NCBI GenBank assembly: GCA_949825045.1
Contig: OX463824.1
Span: 29,420,001-29,484,000, forward strand
Direction: 5' to 3'
Length of the DNA: 64,000 nt
Origin: Argyresthia goedartella
Taxonomy: Eukaryota > Arthropoda > Insecta > Lepidoptera > Argyresthiidae
Every line of letters begins with the position of its first letter. The stretch's first letter is position 1. The position numbers and the translations under genes are program-made. Shown here piece by piece: positions 1-10,290 of the stretch. The notes beneath the pieces are model-generated. The model saw only the letters and a program-made list of their open reading frames with translations. It made no database searches and was not told the DNA's origin.

Positions 1-180
1 GTGCACAGCAGGCAGCGATTTACCTAGGCTTAAAGCCAGGTAAGTATGTATAATAACAATTTTATTTTCAGGTAAAATTGCTATATTATACCTGACGTTA
101 CCTGGCTTTAAGCCTAATATTGAGTAGTGTTTGGTATCGACTGCTGAGTTAAAAACGCCAATGTGATATGACTAGGAGTT
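1..180. repeat. Dispersed repeat with 19-bp inverted arms (empty-site copy)
   Basis: Positions 25-43 and 98-116 are perfect 19-bp inverted repeats (core GGCTTAAAGCCAGG) around an AT-rich spacer. The same sequence recurs at 12557-12633 joined to 13780-13880, and related parts occur near 4480 and 11860. This copy is uninterrupted, so it serves as the empty site for the element at 12634-13779. The left boundary may lie outside the window. Superfamily not determined. Confidence 0.7.
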
Positions 181-2920
181 CATTAATGGAAACCTTATAT
201 AAATTATGATACTGAATGTGTATGCATCATCGTGTACGTGATGAAAAGATAGGTTGCGCAAATGCAACTAAAAAATAAGGCAAATAGATATAAACAAACA
301 CAGACTTAAGAAAGGTCTGATGAAGTCATCTTTTGAAGCCAGCCGAGTTTCGGGCTGGCTAGGTTAGACTTGGTTAGTTAGTTTCTGGCTATCAAGACTC
401 ATCTGATCTATATGAATCTAAGAATATGCAAAGCTTTACCTCCAGTAGGTTTTCCCTTTAGTCATTACTTACGTACAAGTTCACCGAGATTGGTGCTCGG
501 TGGTTGGCTGCTAGTTCGCCATTCTGTTCGACGACTACCAAGACTGCAGTTGTGAGGTCAGGATATCAGGTCGGTCGCCTGACCTACGAAACTCGGAGCT
601 AGAGAATCGAATACGTGTGAAAATTAGTTATTATCATTTGTATCTTGCACAGACAGGGCCAATCTGATTTAAACACAAAACATTGATGAAATTAGTGATT
701 AGAAGTAGGTATAATCAAATTACAATTGCTGTATTTTGAATTGGGAGTGCGCCTCCTGGATGCATTACCACTGATGTACTTCCACATATGATTGGTCTCT
801 GCAAAAGACTGGCGAACAACTCTGTAATCTGACTTTAATGATAAAGTTACTCAATTAATCTAAATACCTTTTCGTATCACTTCTGAGAAGAATAGCTAGA
901 TGTGGCTGATTCTATTACAGGAGCTAGTGTGGCTATCTGACTCAACTGAAGATGCTTCTACAGTGGGTAAGCATAGTGAAAAAGACAAGTTTACGCGTAA
1001 TAAGCATATTTGTAAATGCCTACAGTGATAAAGAAGTTTAGTAACCATCGTATTCAATTATCATTGATCAGATACCTAATACAAGTATCTGAACGCGTTT
1101 TCATTATTACCCGCAGCTGTGTAGACAACATTAACTGAAACCATGTTACCTAGGACTAGACCATAAAAGTCAAATATACATACTTCATTGGGATAGTCCA
1201 GCATGGCCATAACATTCATTAAAATAATAATGTGTAATGGTTATAAAAGTTTTGAAAAACTGTCATTATGCTAGTTCACTGGTAGAAATACCAGGTTGGT
1301 GTCCTAACATAACATAGCGTCACGCCTTTTCCCATACGGGGCGGCAGAGGCACAATGGCGCCCACGCTCAATATGCTAATGTATATCATGCTCAGTCCGA
1401 TATTCAATACTCCATTGCTACTTTATAATTATTATTCCTTTACTATGTAGGTACTCTACGGAACAGCTGTAGAAATATTAAGGAACTCTACTTGTGGGCT
1501 GTATGCCGCACCGGCCACATCCAAGACACATTATGGTTAGATTACCTCGATTTCGTCGACTTGGTTAAAGCTGCCTTTGCTCTTCGCTTGGGATATGTCG
1601 AAGTAAAGCGACTATTGAGAAACAACTAAATAAATAGTGGAGATGTGAAAAAATCACGATGTATATATAATCTCAAATTTATATTAATGTCCTGAGAGAC
1701 TCGAGGACTGTCATCAGCTCCTTTTGGATAATATACTGAAAAGTGCATTCTTACAGCCACTTACCTAGTGAATTATGAAGACCTGCGCGGTCTAGTGACA
1801 CGTAGGTCATTTGTGAGAAGTAATGTAGATAACTTCTCTATATGGCTCCGACAATATCCTGGTGGATAACTGTCTGAATAATATTAGCAGACTATATCTT
1901 TGGATAATGAATCTGAAAGGTGACTGCTACAATGATAATTGTCTGAAGCAGTGAAGTAGGCATATTGCCGACCATATACTGCCGGATTGATGAAAGTAGG
2001 CGGGTTGAAAAACGACGGCTCTGTTAGATTGTAACGCGTTGTTATATTAGGGGTTGGAGGAAATCAGCTAGGTAGGTACTCAAAGTTCTTTAACAATGTG
2101 GTTTAACTTATTAAATGTAAGACCAACACCACAATAAGAGTAATTTATGATTACCCTTTTACCCTTTGAGTATTGTATTATATAGATAGCCGGTCCTCCA
2201 GCCACATACCAAATGTTTAGAACTCCCTTTTAATCCCTTTAAAGCAGCAGCGCTAAAATGGAAATTATTGATTTCAAAGTAAAGAAAATTACATAAAGTA
2301 ATTAGTATAAATGGAATATAAAATAGTGTTGATTTTATATTTCTTCGTCACTGGCTTAAAAAGGGTTAAGATATCACGTAAATGAGTAAAACGTTACAAT
2401 AAAACTGTAGGAAAATTGTTTGCCTCCACTTTGTCCGCCTCGTTCTACCAACATCAGGCGATGTTTCTGTATGAAAATGTCGCTTTGAACCTTGCACAGA
2501 TGGAAACGTTGCAGAGACTGAGTTAGATCTCAAGTTTCGCCGGGATACTAGAAATGCACGACAACCAGCCATCAGATATCTACATCTTTGCGCAAGATGT
2601 TTAATTGAACAGTCTCGCATAGACTGATTCATTTCATACTCACACGAGCGTTTAGTAGCGATGTCCCCTTACGCGCAGGCACTACCGGCATAACCGCGAA
2701 CGGCTGACATAACTGCATGTCAATGTCGCTTTAAACCTTGCAGGTGGACTAAGTTTTTTAAGACCGCTGATACAGTTACTGCAACTGTATCAGCGGTATC
2801 TTACCATCGAAGATTGATCAACAGGTCACTTCACGCGGGATTTTCAATTTCTCTGTAGCCAAGCCGCGCTGATTGGTGTACTCATGGCGCTCAGACTGGG
2901 CTGCGGTACCAACACGTGGC
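181..2920. other. No gene recognised
   Basis: This stretch is AT-rich and full of stops in all frames. The longest open frame (2366-2632, minus) has no recognisable motif. A GGCGGCAGAGGCACAAT-type segment near 1340 resembles generic repeat debris. I looked for upstream exons of MTIF2 (G-domain motifs) and saw none. Confidence 0.5.
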
Positions 2921-2931
2921 TGCCGCTTGTA

Positions 2932-3262
2932 GTCGCCGCGTCGTCGTTCGCCTCCTGCCTCCCCTCCGCGCACGTACCAGCCTTGCGCAGGCTGGCGGCC
3001 CGGAGCCGACTCCGGGAGGCGGGGGCGCGTCACCGCTGCGCGCGGGCGCGGGCTAAGTGTAGCAGGAGGTCGAACTCACGAAAATGCACGCAGTCGCCGT
3101 GACGTCGTTTGTCTCCTGATTCCACTCCGCGCGCGCGCCAGCCTTGCGCAGGCTGGCGGCCCGGAGCGCTAGCCGGGCTCCGGGCGGCGGGGGGCGCGAC
3201 ACCGCTGCGCGCGGGCGCGGGCTTACCTTCTCTGTTTGCCTTGCTCTGGATGGCAAACTCAC
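2932..3262. repeat. GC-rich tandem duplication
   Basis: Two similar GC- and CpG-rich units, 2932-3055 and 3093-3225, share segments such as GCCTTGCGCAGGCTGGCGGC and GCTGCGCGCGGGCGCGGGCT. Each is followed by an AACTCACGAAAA stretch. They form an isolated GC island in AT-rich surroundings. Open frames across it lack motifs and look incidental. It may be a lineage-specific repeat; function unknown. Confidence 0.6.
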
Positions 3263-3299
3263 GAAAAATCTCCAGGTTTCTCCTTCCTCGGACATAAAA

Positions 3300-4185
3300 T
3301 CTGTAAAACTGGGATAAGTTATGGACTATCCACCGAGGGCAAAATCTTGCACGAGGTTACCATTACGCGATGGTCGTGAATGCATTGAGTATAGATTGAG
3401 TAGAGATCCACTCGTCCAACGTCAATAGTTCGCAATTGATAAGAATCGATTTTATTATTTTCCCCCTCGGAAGACCTCTCGTTGATTGTATTACATACCT
3501 TATCCCTGTAGCCGGAATCTGCTTGGTGCTCAACAAGCCAAGACATGACCGTCGAAAATATCCCTTTTTGCGCCTCCTTCTGCTTGATCAAACCATGTGG
3601 TATAACCATGGGCGGTCACTACGTTCCCGCCAAGTATGATTGCCATCGAAGGACTCGGCGCACTCGAGTTCAATGAACCCCAGCACAGAAAAATAAAAGT
3701 TTGCAACTCATGCGAACGGCAAATACCTAACCTGATTGGATTGGATTTACTTATGATTTTCTCGGCGTGAGATTCGGATAAATGCAATGTTTGTACTTTC
3801 GTAGTTACAAATAGCTACTTATAAATATCACTCCTATATCAAAGGGAGTTTTGATATTCCTATCAAATTCAATGTCAGAATTAAACATATCTTATTGCGA
3901 GATTGTGTGAGTAACTAAACATTGCATCACTCGATCGGTTTAGCATACGATCATGCATTGCCGAGATGTTACTAGCTGAATCTTGGAACGATTTTTCCAG
4001 ATTACTTGTCCTTGAATTCTTTCTTACTCCCCCGATGTCTTCTCCTCCGGCTGCTCCTCCTCTCCGGAGACGTGGAAGTGGAACTGCTGTAGTGATCACT
4101 CCTCGATGATTCACTACGCGGGGCTATTTACCGCGGTTTTTATTAAACGGATTTTTTTTTGTTGCTGTTACACTGAACAATTAAC
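3300..4185. other. No gene recognised
   Basis: Short overlapping open frames on both strands show no domain, splice pattern or repeat that I recognise. Confidence 0.45.
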
Positions 4186-4515
4186 ACTATAACCGTAACA
4201 AAATTCCAAGGATATTTCGAAAAGAAACTTGGAATATTTTCAAATTTGTTAAACGCGTGCGCACGGAAAGAAATCCAAAACGCCAATGACCTGAAAATTG
4301 AGCGCGCGCAATAACGCTGGCTACAATTGCCGCCATTTCTGAAACTTTACGCGCGCAATGTTGCTGAGGTTCCAAACGGATATGACATGTATTTTAGGAG
4401 TTTTAAACAGGAAGTGAGCTGTTTAGGGCTAAATTCGTCGCACCGGAAAGGAAGTCAAGTATGCTACTCTCAATATTAGGCTTAAAGCCAGGTAACGTCA
4501 GGTATAATATACTCT
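4186..4515. repeat. Dispersed repeat, inverted relative to 11825-12560
   Basis: The segment with GCGCGCAATGTTGCTG, AACAGGAAGTGAGCTGTTT and the GGCTTAAAGCCAGGTAA arm matches, in reverse complement, the sequence on both sides of the insertion at 12009-12423. It is another copy of the family with the 19-bp inverted arms. Confidence 0.65.
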
Positions 4516-4595
4516 TGCCATAGTAAGCTTATTTGCATGACGTTTGCTTTCTAACGTTTTATAGAGGTGTAAATTACTCTTTACAAATACACATG

Positions 4596-4598
<3 letters not shown>

Positions 4599-4655
<57 letters not shown>
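4599..4655. repeat. (TA)n microsatellite
   Basis: Nearly uninterrupted TA dinucleotide run next to the 3' end of the split non-LTR fragment. It may be derived from that element's tail. Confidence 0.9.
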
Positions 4656-4661
<6 letters not shown>

Positions 4662-4671
4662 GGCAAGGTCA

Positions 4672-5048
4672 GAAGTTTAAGTTTATTAAAAAAGGGTTTG
4701 CAGCTATCCGTAGGGACAAGTTTACACACTGCCCTAATACACTTCTTCTGTGCTATAAATATTTTGTCATTGCCTGTGGCATTGCCTCAGAAAATTATAC
4801 CGTATCTCAAGGAGGATTCAACAAAGCCGTGGTACGCGGCAATTACGGCATCAGTGTTTACAGTCTTGGCGAGCATGTACAGGGCATACGAAAACTGATT
4901 AAGTTGTTTTTGTAGTTTTTCGATATGCGTGTTCCAGGACATGTTGCGATCGATGTGTAAGCCTAAAAACTTAATAGTCTCTGTTTGTTCATTTTTTTTA
5001 CCTAAATAATTTATATTCAATGTCAATTCTTGTTTACGCCCTAATGCA
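4672..5048 (-). pseudogene. Older non-LTR retrotransposon, reverse transcriptase C-terminal part (split half)
   Basis: The minus-strand translation shows the conserved block after the RT active site (TIKFLGLHIDRNMSWNTHIE), then an SSLRYGIIF stretch and an AQKKCIRAVC stretch, with one in-frame stop where a Trp is expected. It is the downstream half of the RT fragment at 9562-9985. The two halves were separated by the jockey-type insertion 5049-9561, and across that insertion they read in frame. Confidence 0.8.
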
Positions 5049-5172
5049 TTTTTTTTTTATGTCTTCCTTTTATACAGCAATCTGTCATCTAGGACATTCA
5101 GCTATAGATTTGATGTGTAGACAAGCTTTTAGGTATGGGACCAGTGTACCATCCTTTAAATTTATTCTAAGA

Positions 5173-7851
5173 TTAGTTTAGCAGATCTTGTGGTGCTCTT
5201 CTTTTTAGTCTTTTGAAGGTTATCGGTTCCATCATCAGGTTCAGGGCCAGTGAGTTAGGATGCCTTTCTAGTCTCGCTTTATATCTCTTGAGGTTGGATA
5301 CAATCTCCTCCTGTACCATTGGGACTTTCAAATCTCGATGAATGCGTTCATTAGTAATGTACCATGGTGCATTTGTGATTAGTCGTAGAGTTTTTGATTG
5401 GAACCTTTGAAGGATCGCGATATTTGATTTGGCAGCCGTTCCCCAAAGTTGTATGCCGTAGGTCCATATAGGTTTTATGATGCATTTGTAGATTAGCAAC
5501 TTGCTCTCCAGTGACATTTGCGACTTTTTGTTTAGGAGCCAGTATAAGTTGTGGAGCTTCAGGCCTAAGGCTTTACGCTTCGTGAATATGTGCTTTCTCC
5601 AGGTTAAGCGTCGGTCTAGAAAGATACCGAGATATCTGGTTTCATCTTCTTGAGGTATTTGATTCCCATTCATCATAACTGGAGGACATGTGTCTCTTCT
5701 GGTGGTGAAGGTAACTTGAACAGATTTGGTTTCATTTGCTTTTATTCTCCAGTCCCTGAGCCAGTCTGTTATGGAATTTATGCTTGATTGAAGTTTGGCT
5801 GAAGCTGCTGTTGGGCTCTGGTCTGAGGCTAGGACTGCCGTGTCGTCAGCAAAGGTTCCAGTAACAACATCAGTGCTGACTGGTAAGTCTGCGGTGTAAA
5901 GGATATATAGTATAGGTCCAAGGACACTTCCCTGTGGCACTCCTGCTTGTATTGGGTGTAAAGTGGTTGAGTCCTCTCCCAGCTTGACAAAGAAGTATCT
6001 CTCACTCAGATATGATTTGAGGAATAAGTAGTAATTAATGGGTAAGTACAATCTAATTTTGTAGAGTAGTCCTTCGTGCCATACTCAATCAAATGCCTGA
6101 GAGATGTCCAGAAATATTGCAGAGCAGTACTCCTTTTTTTCGAATGTGGTGTTTATTTTTTCTATCAATCTGTGGACCTGTTCTATTGTACTATGCCTCT
6201 GTCTGAAGCCAAACTGGTGCTCTGGAATGATGTTTTTCTGGTGGATTATAGGCATGAGTCTCCTTAGGAACAATGTTTCCAGTAGTTTTGATGTGATTGG
6301 CAGCAGGCTTATTGGACGATATGATTTTACATCCGTTGCTGGTTTTCCCGGTTTAACAATCATTATTATTTGTGCCACTTTCCATTGTCTTGGGATGAAG
6401 TTGCGCTGTAGAATGGCATTAAATATATATGTTAGGTGTTCCACAGCTTCCACTGGCAAATGTTTAAGGATGGTTGCAGTTATAAGATCAAACCCTGGAG
6501 ATTTGTGGTTAGCTAGATTCTTTATTGCTGCAACAACTTCGTTCTTAGAAAAATTTTCAACTGGAAGATCAAGCTGGTAAGTCTTAGTAAGTAGCTCATT
6601 TACTTCATTGGTTTTAGTAGAGCCGTTGTCTGGGTTTGGGACGAATACCCTTTCTAGGTGGTACGCGAAAGTGTCAGCCTTCTCTGTGTCTCTTTTCGCC
6701 CATGTTTGGTCAGATTTGCATATGGGGGGGTGATGCTTCTGAGGCTGGTTTAGCTTTTTAGTGGCTTTCCACAGCGAGTAGTCAGTTCCTGCTGTTCCAT
6801 CAAGACTTCTAAGGTATTTCTGAACTCCTTCATTCCTTACATCTTCGAGTAGTGTTTTAAGTTTATTGGTGATATAGTTCAGTGTCTTTTTATTGCTGGG
6901 ACACCTGTGAGTTTGCCACGCTTTCCTTGCTCTGCGTTTCTCTGCAAGTATATCTCTTATGTTTTTGGGAATTTGTGTTTGATCTTTTGCTTTCGGCTCT
7001 GGGGTTGATTCCCATGCTGACACTTGTATGCATTGATTGAAGTGTTCCACAGCTTTTTCAATATCATTGTCACTTTTTAGCGGTGCAGATGTGCAGATTC
7101 TTTCGGATGCTAGTTGTTGAAAGTGTTCCCAGTCTGTTTGTCGATTGTGTAACTTGCAGGGTCTGGGTGTGATAATGACATTCATGTCGACTGTAGCAAA
7201 TACTGGGGAATGATCAGATGAGAGATCATAGCTACCCTTGCATTCTATTTTATCCTTGCTTAGTCCTTTGATTATGTAAAAGTCTAGAAGATCTGGTATC
7301 TTGTTTTTGTCAGTAGGCCAGTTAGTCGGTTTTCCAGATGAGACCACGCTTAAGTTAAGCAAGTTTATGGCTTGCAGTAGCTGCCGTCCCTTCGTAGTAG
7401 TTGTTCTGGCCCCCCAAGATGTGTGCTTAGCATTATAATCACCTCCAGCAACAAATCTTCTGTCAAGATGGTCAAGAAACTTGATGTAGTCTTCCTTTTT
7501 AAGTTTGTGTTTTGGTGGGCAGTAGACAGCACACAGCGTTAGTCGGCCTTGCCAATCTTCTATAGAAATATTTGTAGCTTGAAACATTTCTGTGCAGTAT
7601 GGCTCCATTTCATAGTGGCGTATGTTTTGTTTTACTAGGATAGCGCTTCCTCCGTGTGCTGCCCCGGATGGATGCATAGTGTGATAAACTTTGTACTTAG
7701 GGATACTGAAGTTGTTCTTATCAGTGAAGTGTGTCTCAGTTATTAACATGATGTCAATATTATTTTCTTCAAGAAAAGCTTTTACTTCTAGCTTGTGGTT
7801 TGGTAGGCCGTTGGCATTCCATAGGACTAATTTAATTGAATCGAATTTGGC
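5173..7851 (-). pseudogene. Jockey-type ORF2: AP endonuclease and reverse transcriptase, one in-frame stop
   Basis: ORF2 supplies target nicking and target-primed reverse transcription in jockey elements. The endonuclease region has LVLWNANGL near the start, then MLITETHF, a GGDYNAKH stretch and LSSDHSPV. The RT region has YRPISLLP, a DISQAFD block, GVPQGSVLGP and the active-site FADDTAVL, then a C-terminal thumb with TYGIQLWG. A TGA at 6085-6087 sits just after DISQAFD and is the only interruption; the frame is the same on both sides. The frame opens inside the end of ORF1, so the true start is uncertain. About 890 codons, normal for the family. No RNase H is seen. Confidence 0.9.
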
Positions 7852-9140
7852 AGTCTGGACGTTATGGACAATAGTAGATTTGTTACAGTAGTAAGTTGCT
7901 GCATCATTTGCTGCATCATTGACATGAGCATCTTCATCTCGTCTGGTTTTGTAGGGTTGGGTGGTGTATTGGGGTTTAGATTGTCCTGGTATATTTCATC
8001 AGACTTTTGAATTGCTTTAGCAGCGTCACTATAGGAGTATGTTTGGGGCTTTGGTAGAAGGTTAGAGTATATTTGGGGCTTTGGTAGAAGGTTACCAGGT
8101 GCTTTAATTGCCTTATTTCCTGGTATGGTTTTCGGTCTTAGTGATGGGTATTTTATTTTTTGGAGCTCTTTGTAGACTGTACATCCCTTGTAGTTAGCTG
8201 GGTGGTTCCCCTCACATAGAATACATTTGTCATCATTTGATCTAGTCTTCCTAGGACAATCTACTGACATGTGCTCACCAGCACATTTTATGCATTTTGG
8301 TTGTCTTCTGCAGTATGTCTTTGTGTGACCGTATTGTTGGCAGTTGGCGCACTGCGGGATCACCCTTTTTGGAATTTGCTCTTCTATCTTGACTTGGCAG
8401 TGTAGCAGGTATTTTAGGTTATAAATGTCCTTGTTATTGCTGCATGGTTGTAGTTCAATAAAGAATATGGGCAGTGGTTTGTTGGTGGACCTTGCCTTGA
8501 TGTTCCAGATATTAGTGGCGGTGTGACCAAGCTCGCCTAGCGCTTGTTTAATATCATCAGTATCAGTTGATGGGTGGATATTCTTCAAAACTACCTTGTA
8601 GGTTCTGTCTTGCTTAGGTTTGTATGTGTGAAATTCTGTACCCTTGAGTTCAAGTTGGTTAACAATATTTTTGTAGTGTTCACCAGATTTAGGTTGTATT
8701 TTGACTTGGTCGTTACGCAAGACCTTAATCAAGTAGTTGTCTTTGGCATGCTCGTTGAGGAGGTCAATAAGAGGTTGGATATTACCCACTCTGTCTACGA
8801 ATATTGGGGGCGGTCTTGGTTCTTTAACTGCATGTTGAGATTGCTGTTTCTCACCCTCTAATTGTGCTGGTTCTGGTCCAGTATCTAGACCAGTGAAGCT
8901 GTTTGACAATTGTATGGGGTTACTAAGCCAGTAGTTGTCCACTTTGGCTTGTTTGTGAGGTGGTTTGGTATAGCATTCCCGGGGGCTGCGAGTTCTTTTG
9001 CCATTTTTGATGGAAGAGTTTTGTTGTTCTTGCGTCGAATTTTGCAAGTTGGACACATCGCCAAGAGATTGGGTCCTCGGACGGGTGTGGAAAAGCCCTT
9101 TATGTAGCGCTTGTTGGACCAATTGCTTGTTGGTTGGCAT
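7827..9140 (-). CDS. Jockey-type ORF1: gag-like zinc-knuckle protein
   Basis: 437 aa, intact. In this family ORF1 binds element RNA to form the ribonucleoprotein. Residues about 180-250 look like the RRM-like domain that precedes the knuckles. Three CCHC-type knuckles follow: C264-C267-H272-C277, C283-C286-H290-C295, and a degenerate one from C306 (CILCEGNH). A short tandem duplication gives two LLPKPQ-Y-S repeats near residue 350. The C-terminus is Met/Gln-rich. ORF2 opens in another frame across its last codons. The start is the first ATG, about 420 bp inside the element. Confidence 0.9.
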   Translation of the reverse strand: MPTNKQLVQQALHKGLFHTRPRTQSLGDVSNLQNSTQEQQNSSIKNGKRTRSPRECYTKPPHKQAKVDNYWLSNPIQLSNSFTGLDTGPEPAQLEGEKQQSQHAVKEPRPPPIFVDRVGNIQPLIDLLNEHAKDNYLIKVLRNDQVKIQPKSGEHYKNIVNQLELKGTEFHTYKPKQDRTYKVVLKNIHPSTDTDDIKQALGELGHTATNIWNIKARSTNKPLPIFFIELQPCSNNKDIYNLKYLLHCQVKIEEQIPKRVIPQCANCQQYGHTKTYCRRQPKCIKCAGEHMSVDCPRKTRSNDDKCILCEGNHPANYKGCTVYKELQKIKYPSLRPKTIPGNKAIKAPGNLLPKPQIYSNLLPKPQTYSYSDAAKAIQKSDEIYQDNLNPNTPPNPTKPDEMKMLMSMMQQMMQQLTTVTNLLLSITSRLPNSIQLN

Positions 9141-9561
9141 TTTTTGTTTTGTTTACAATCCTTCTATCACTTTGCTTTGATGATTTGTTTTGACATCTTG
9201 ATGAGTGAATGAATTGAAAAAATGGTAGTGATGTACGATAAAAATCGGAACACAACCGGTATTTGCGAACCGGAAACGACCACGATTTATTGTCTATGGT
9301 TTGATGAAATGTTGGTAGTACTGATTAATTTCAAAAATGGCTGGCTTTATCAACAGAATTTAGCTGAATGCTTTCGCTTATTACGAGCTTATTTCAATTT
9401 GAACCCGGCACATCTGACATTGTCTAAATTAATTGGCACTAAATGAGTACTAGTCACTTATTTACACGGCACTACAATCACTTTTAGCACACTTTTCGGT
9501 AAATAAAAGCTGGAGCACTTGTAACACGTCTGGTAGGTTTGACACCCGGAAACGGAACTCC

Positions 9562-9985
9562 AATGCAAATGTCATCAATTTCGTTTTGTCAAGATTAATT
9601 ATAAGATTATTTTTATCAAGCCATTCAATTATAATTTTCAAAGTATTATTTATGTCAATTTCATAGTTGTCAAGATTTTCCCCAACAAATGTTACGGTAC
9701 TGTCGTCAGCAAATAATACCATTGGGTGCTGTATGGCTTTGGGGAAATCATTAATGTATATAATAAATAACAGGGGACCTAGTACACTCCCTTGAGGTAC
9801 ACCGTAATGAATATTTCTAATTTCAGAGCTGTATACAAGCTCTGTCTTTGTTTTTGGACATATTCTGTTAACTTGTGTTAATTGCGTGCGTTCGCTCAGG
9901 TATGATTTAAGTAGGTTTTGTACATTACCTCGAATGCCATAACTGCTTAGTTTATTTAGCAAAGTGATGTGATCAATCAAAGCGC
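9562..9985 (-). pseudogene. Older non-LTR retrotransposon, reverse transcriptase palm (split half)
   Basis: The minus-strand frame contains IDHITLLNKLSSYGIRG, a YLSERTQ block, GVPQGSVLGPLLFIIYINDF and the active-site LFADDSTV, and ends at LDKTKLMTFA. The next codons of the original gene are at 5048-4672, on the far side of the jockey insertion. It is 5'-truncated near 9985. Confidence 0.85.
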
Positions 9986-10222
9986 CGGTCGAGCGGAAGT
10001 GAAGCCTGTGCAGAAAGCTAGTAAGGGGAAGTGAACAAGTGGTTCCGGCGAGTGTCGCTAGATTGCGGTAGTTAGGCAAGTCAAAGTATTTTTGCTCTCC
10101 GTCTACCTTCATCAACCATGTTTTCCCAGGCGGTGTTGCAGGGGTGTATTTTATTAGAAATGTAGATTAACATGGTTAAAATAATTAATTTTGTTTAAAT
10201 TATTAATTTCGTTTTGTTGCAG
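9986..10222. other. Unrecognised segment and intron 3' end upstream of the first MTIF2 exon seen
   Basis: Positions 9986-10140 translate open on the minus strand but match nothing I know. From about 10140 the sequence is AT-rich and ends in a pyrimidine-rich tract and AG at 10221-10222, a normal 3' splice site. Confidence 0.5.
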
Positions 10223-10290
10223 ACCGGACGGCCCGCGGCAGAAGATGATACAAAAGGATGACTTCCCCACGCTAAGCGTTGTTGTCAAAG
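10223..10290 (+). CDS. MTIF2: MTIF2 exon (first one in window)
   Basis: Encodes [20 protein letters not shown] and the first base of the Gly codon of VKGDVDG. Acceptor AG at 10221-10222, donor GTAACG at 10291. Enters in phase 2, so an upstream exon must exist. Confidence 0.88.

Larger units (their letters stand above)
5049..9561 (-). mobile_element. Full-length jockey-type non-LTR retrotransposon
   Basis: The 3' end is a T run (poly-A on the minus strand) at 5049-5058; the 5' UTR is about 9141-9561. AATCGA-like ambiguity is absent: the same 6-bp target duplication AATGCA lies at 5043-5048 and 9562-9567. ORF1 (nucleic-acid binding) and ORF2 (endonuclease plus RT) are both present and overlap slightly. 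Removing the element rejoins an older RT frame. Its only visible lesion is one in-frame stop in ORF2, so the insertion looks fairly recent. Confidence 0.92.
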
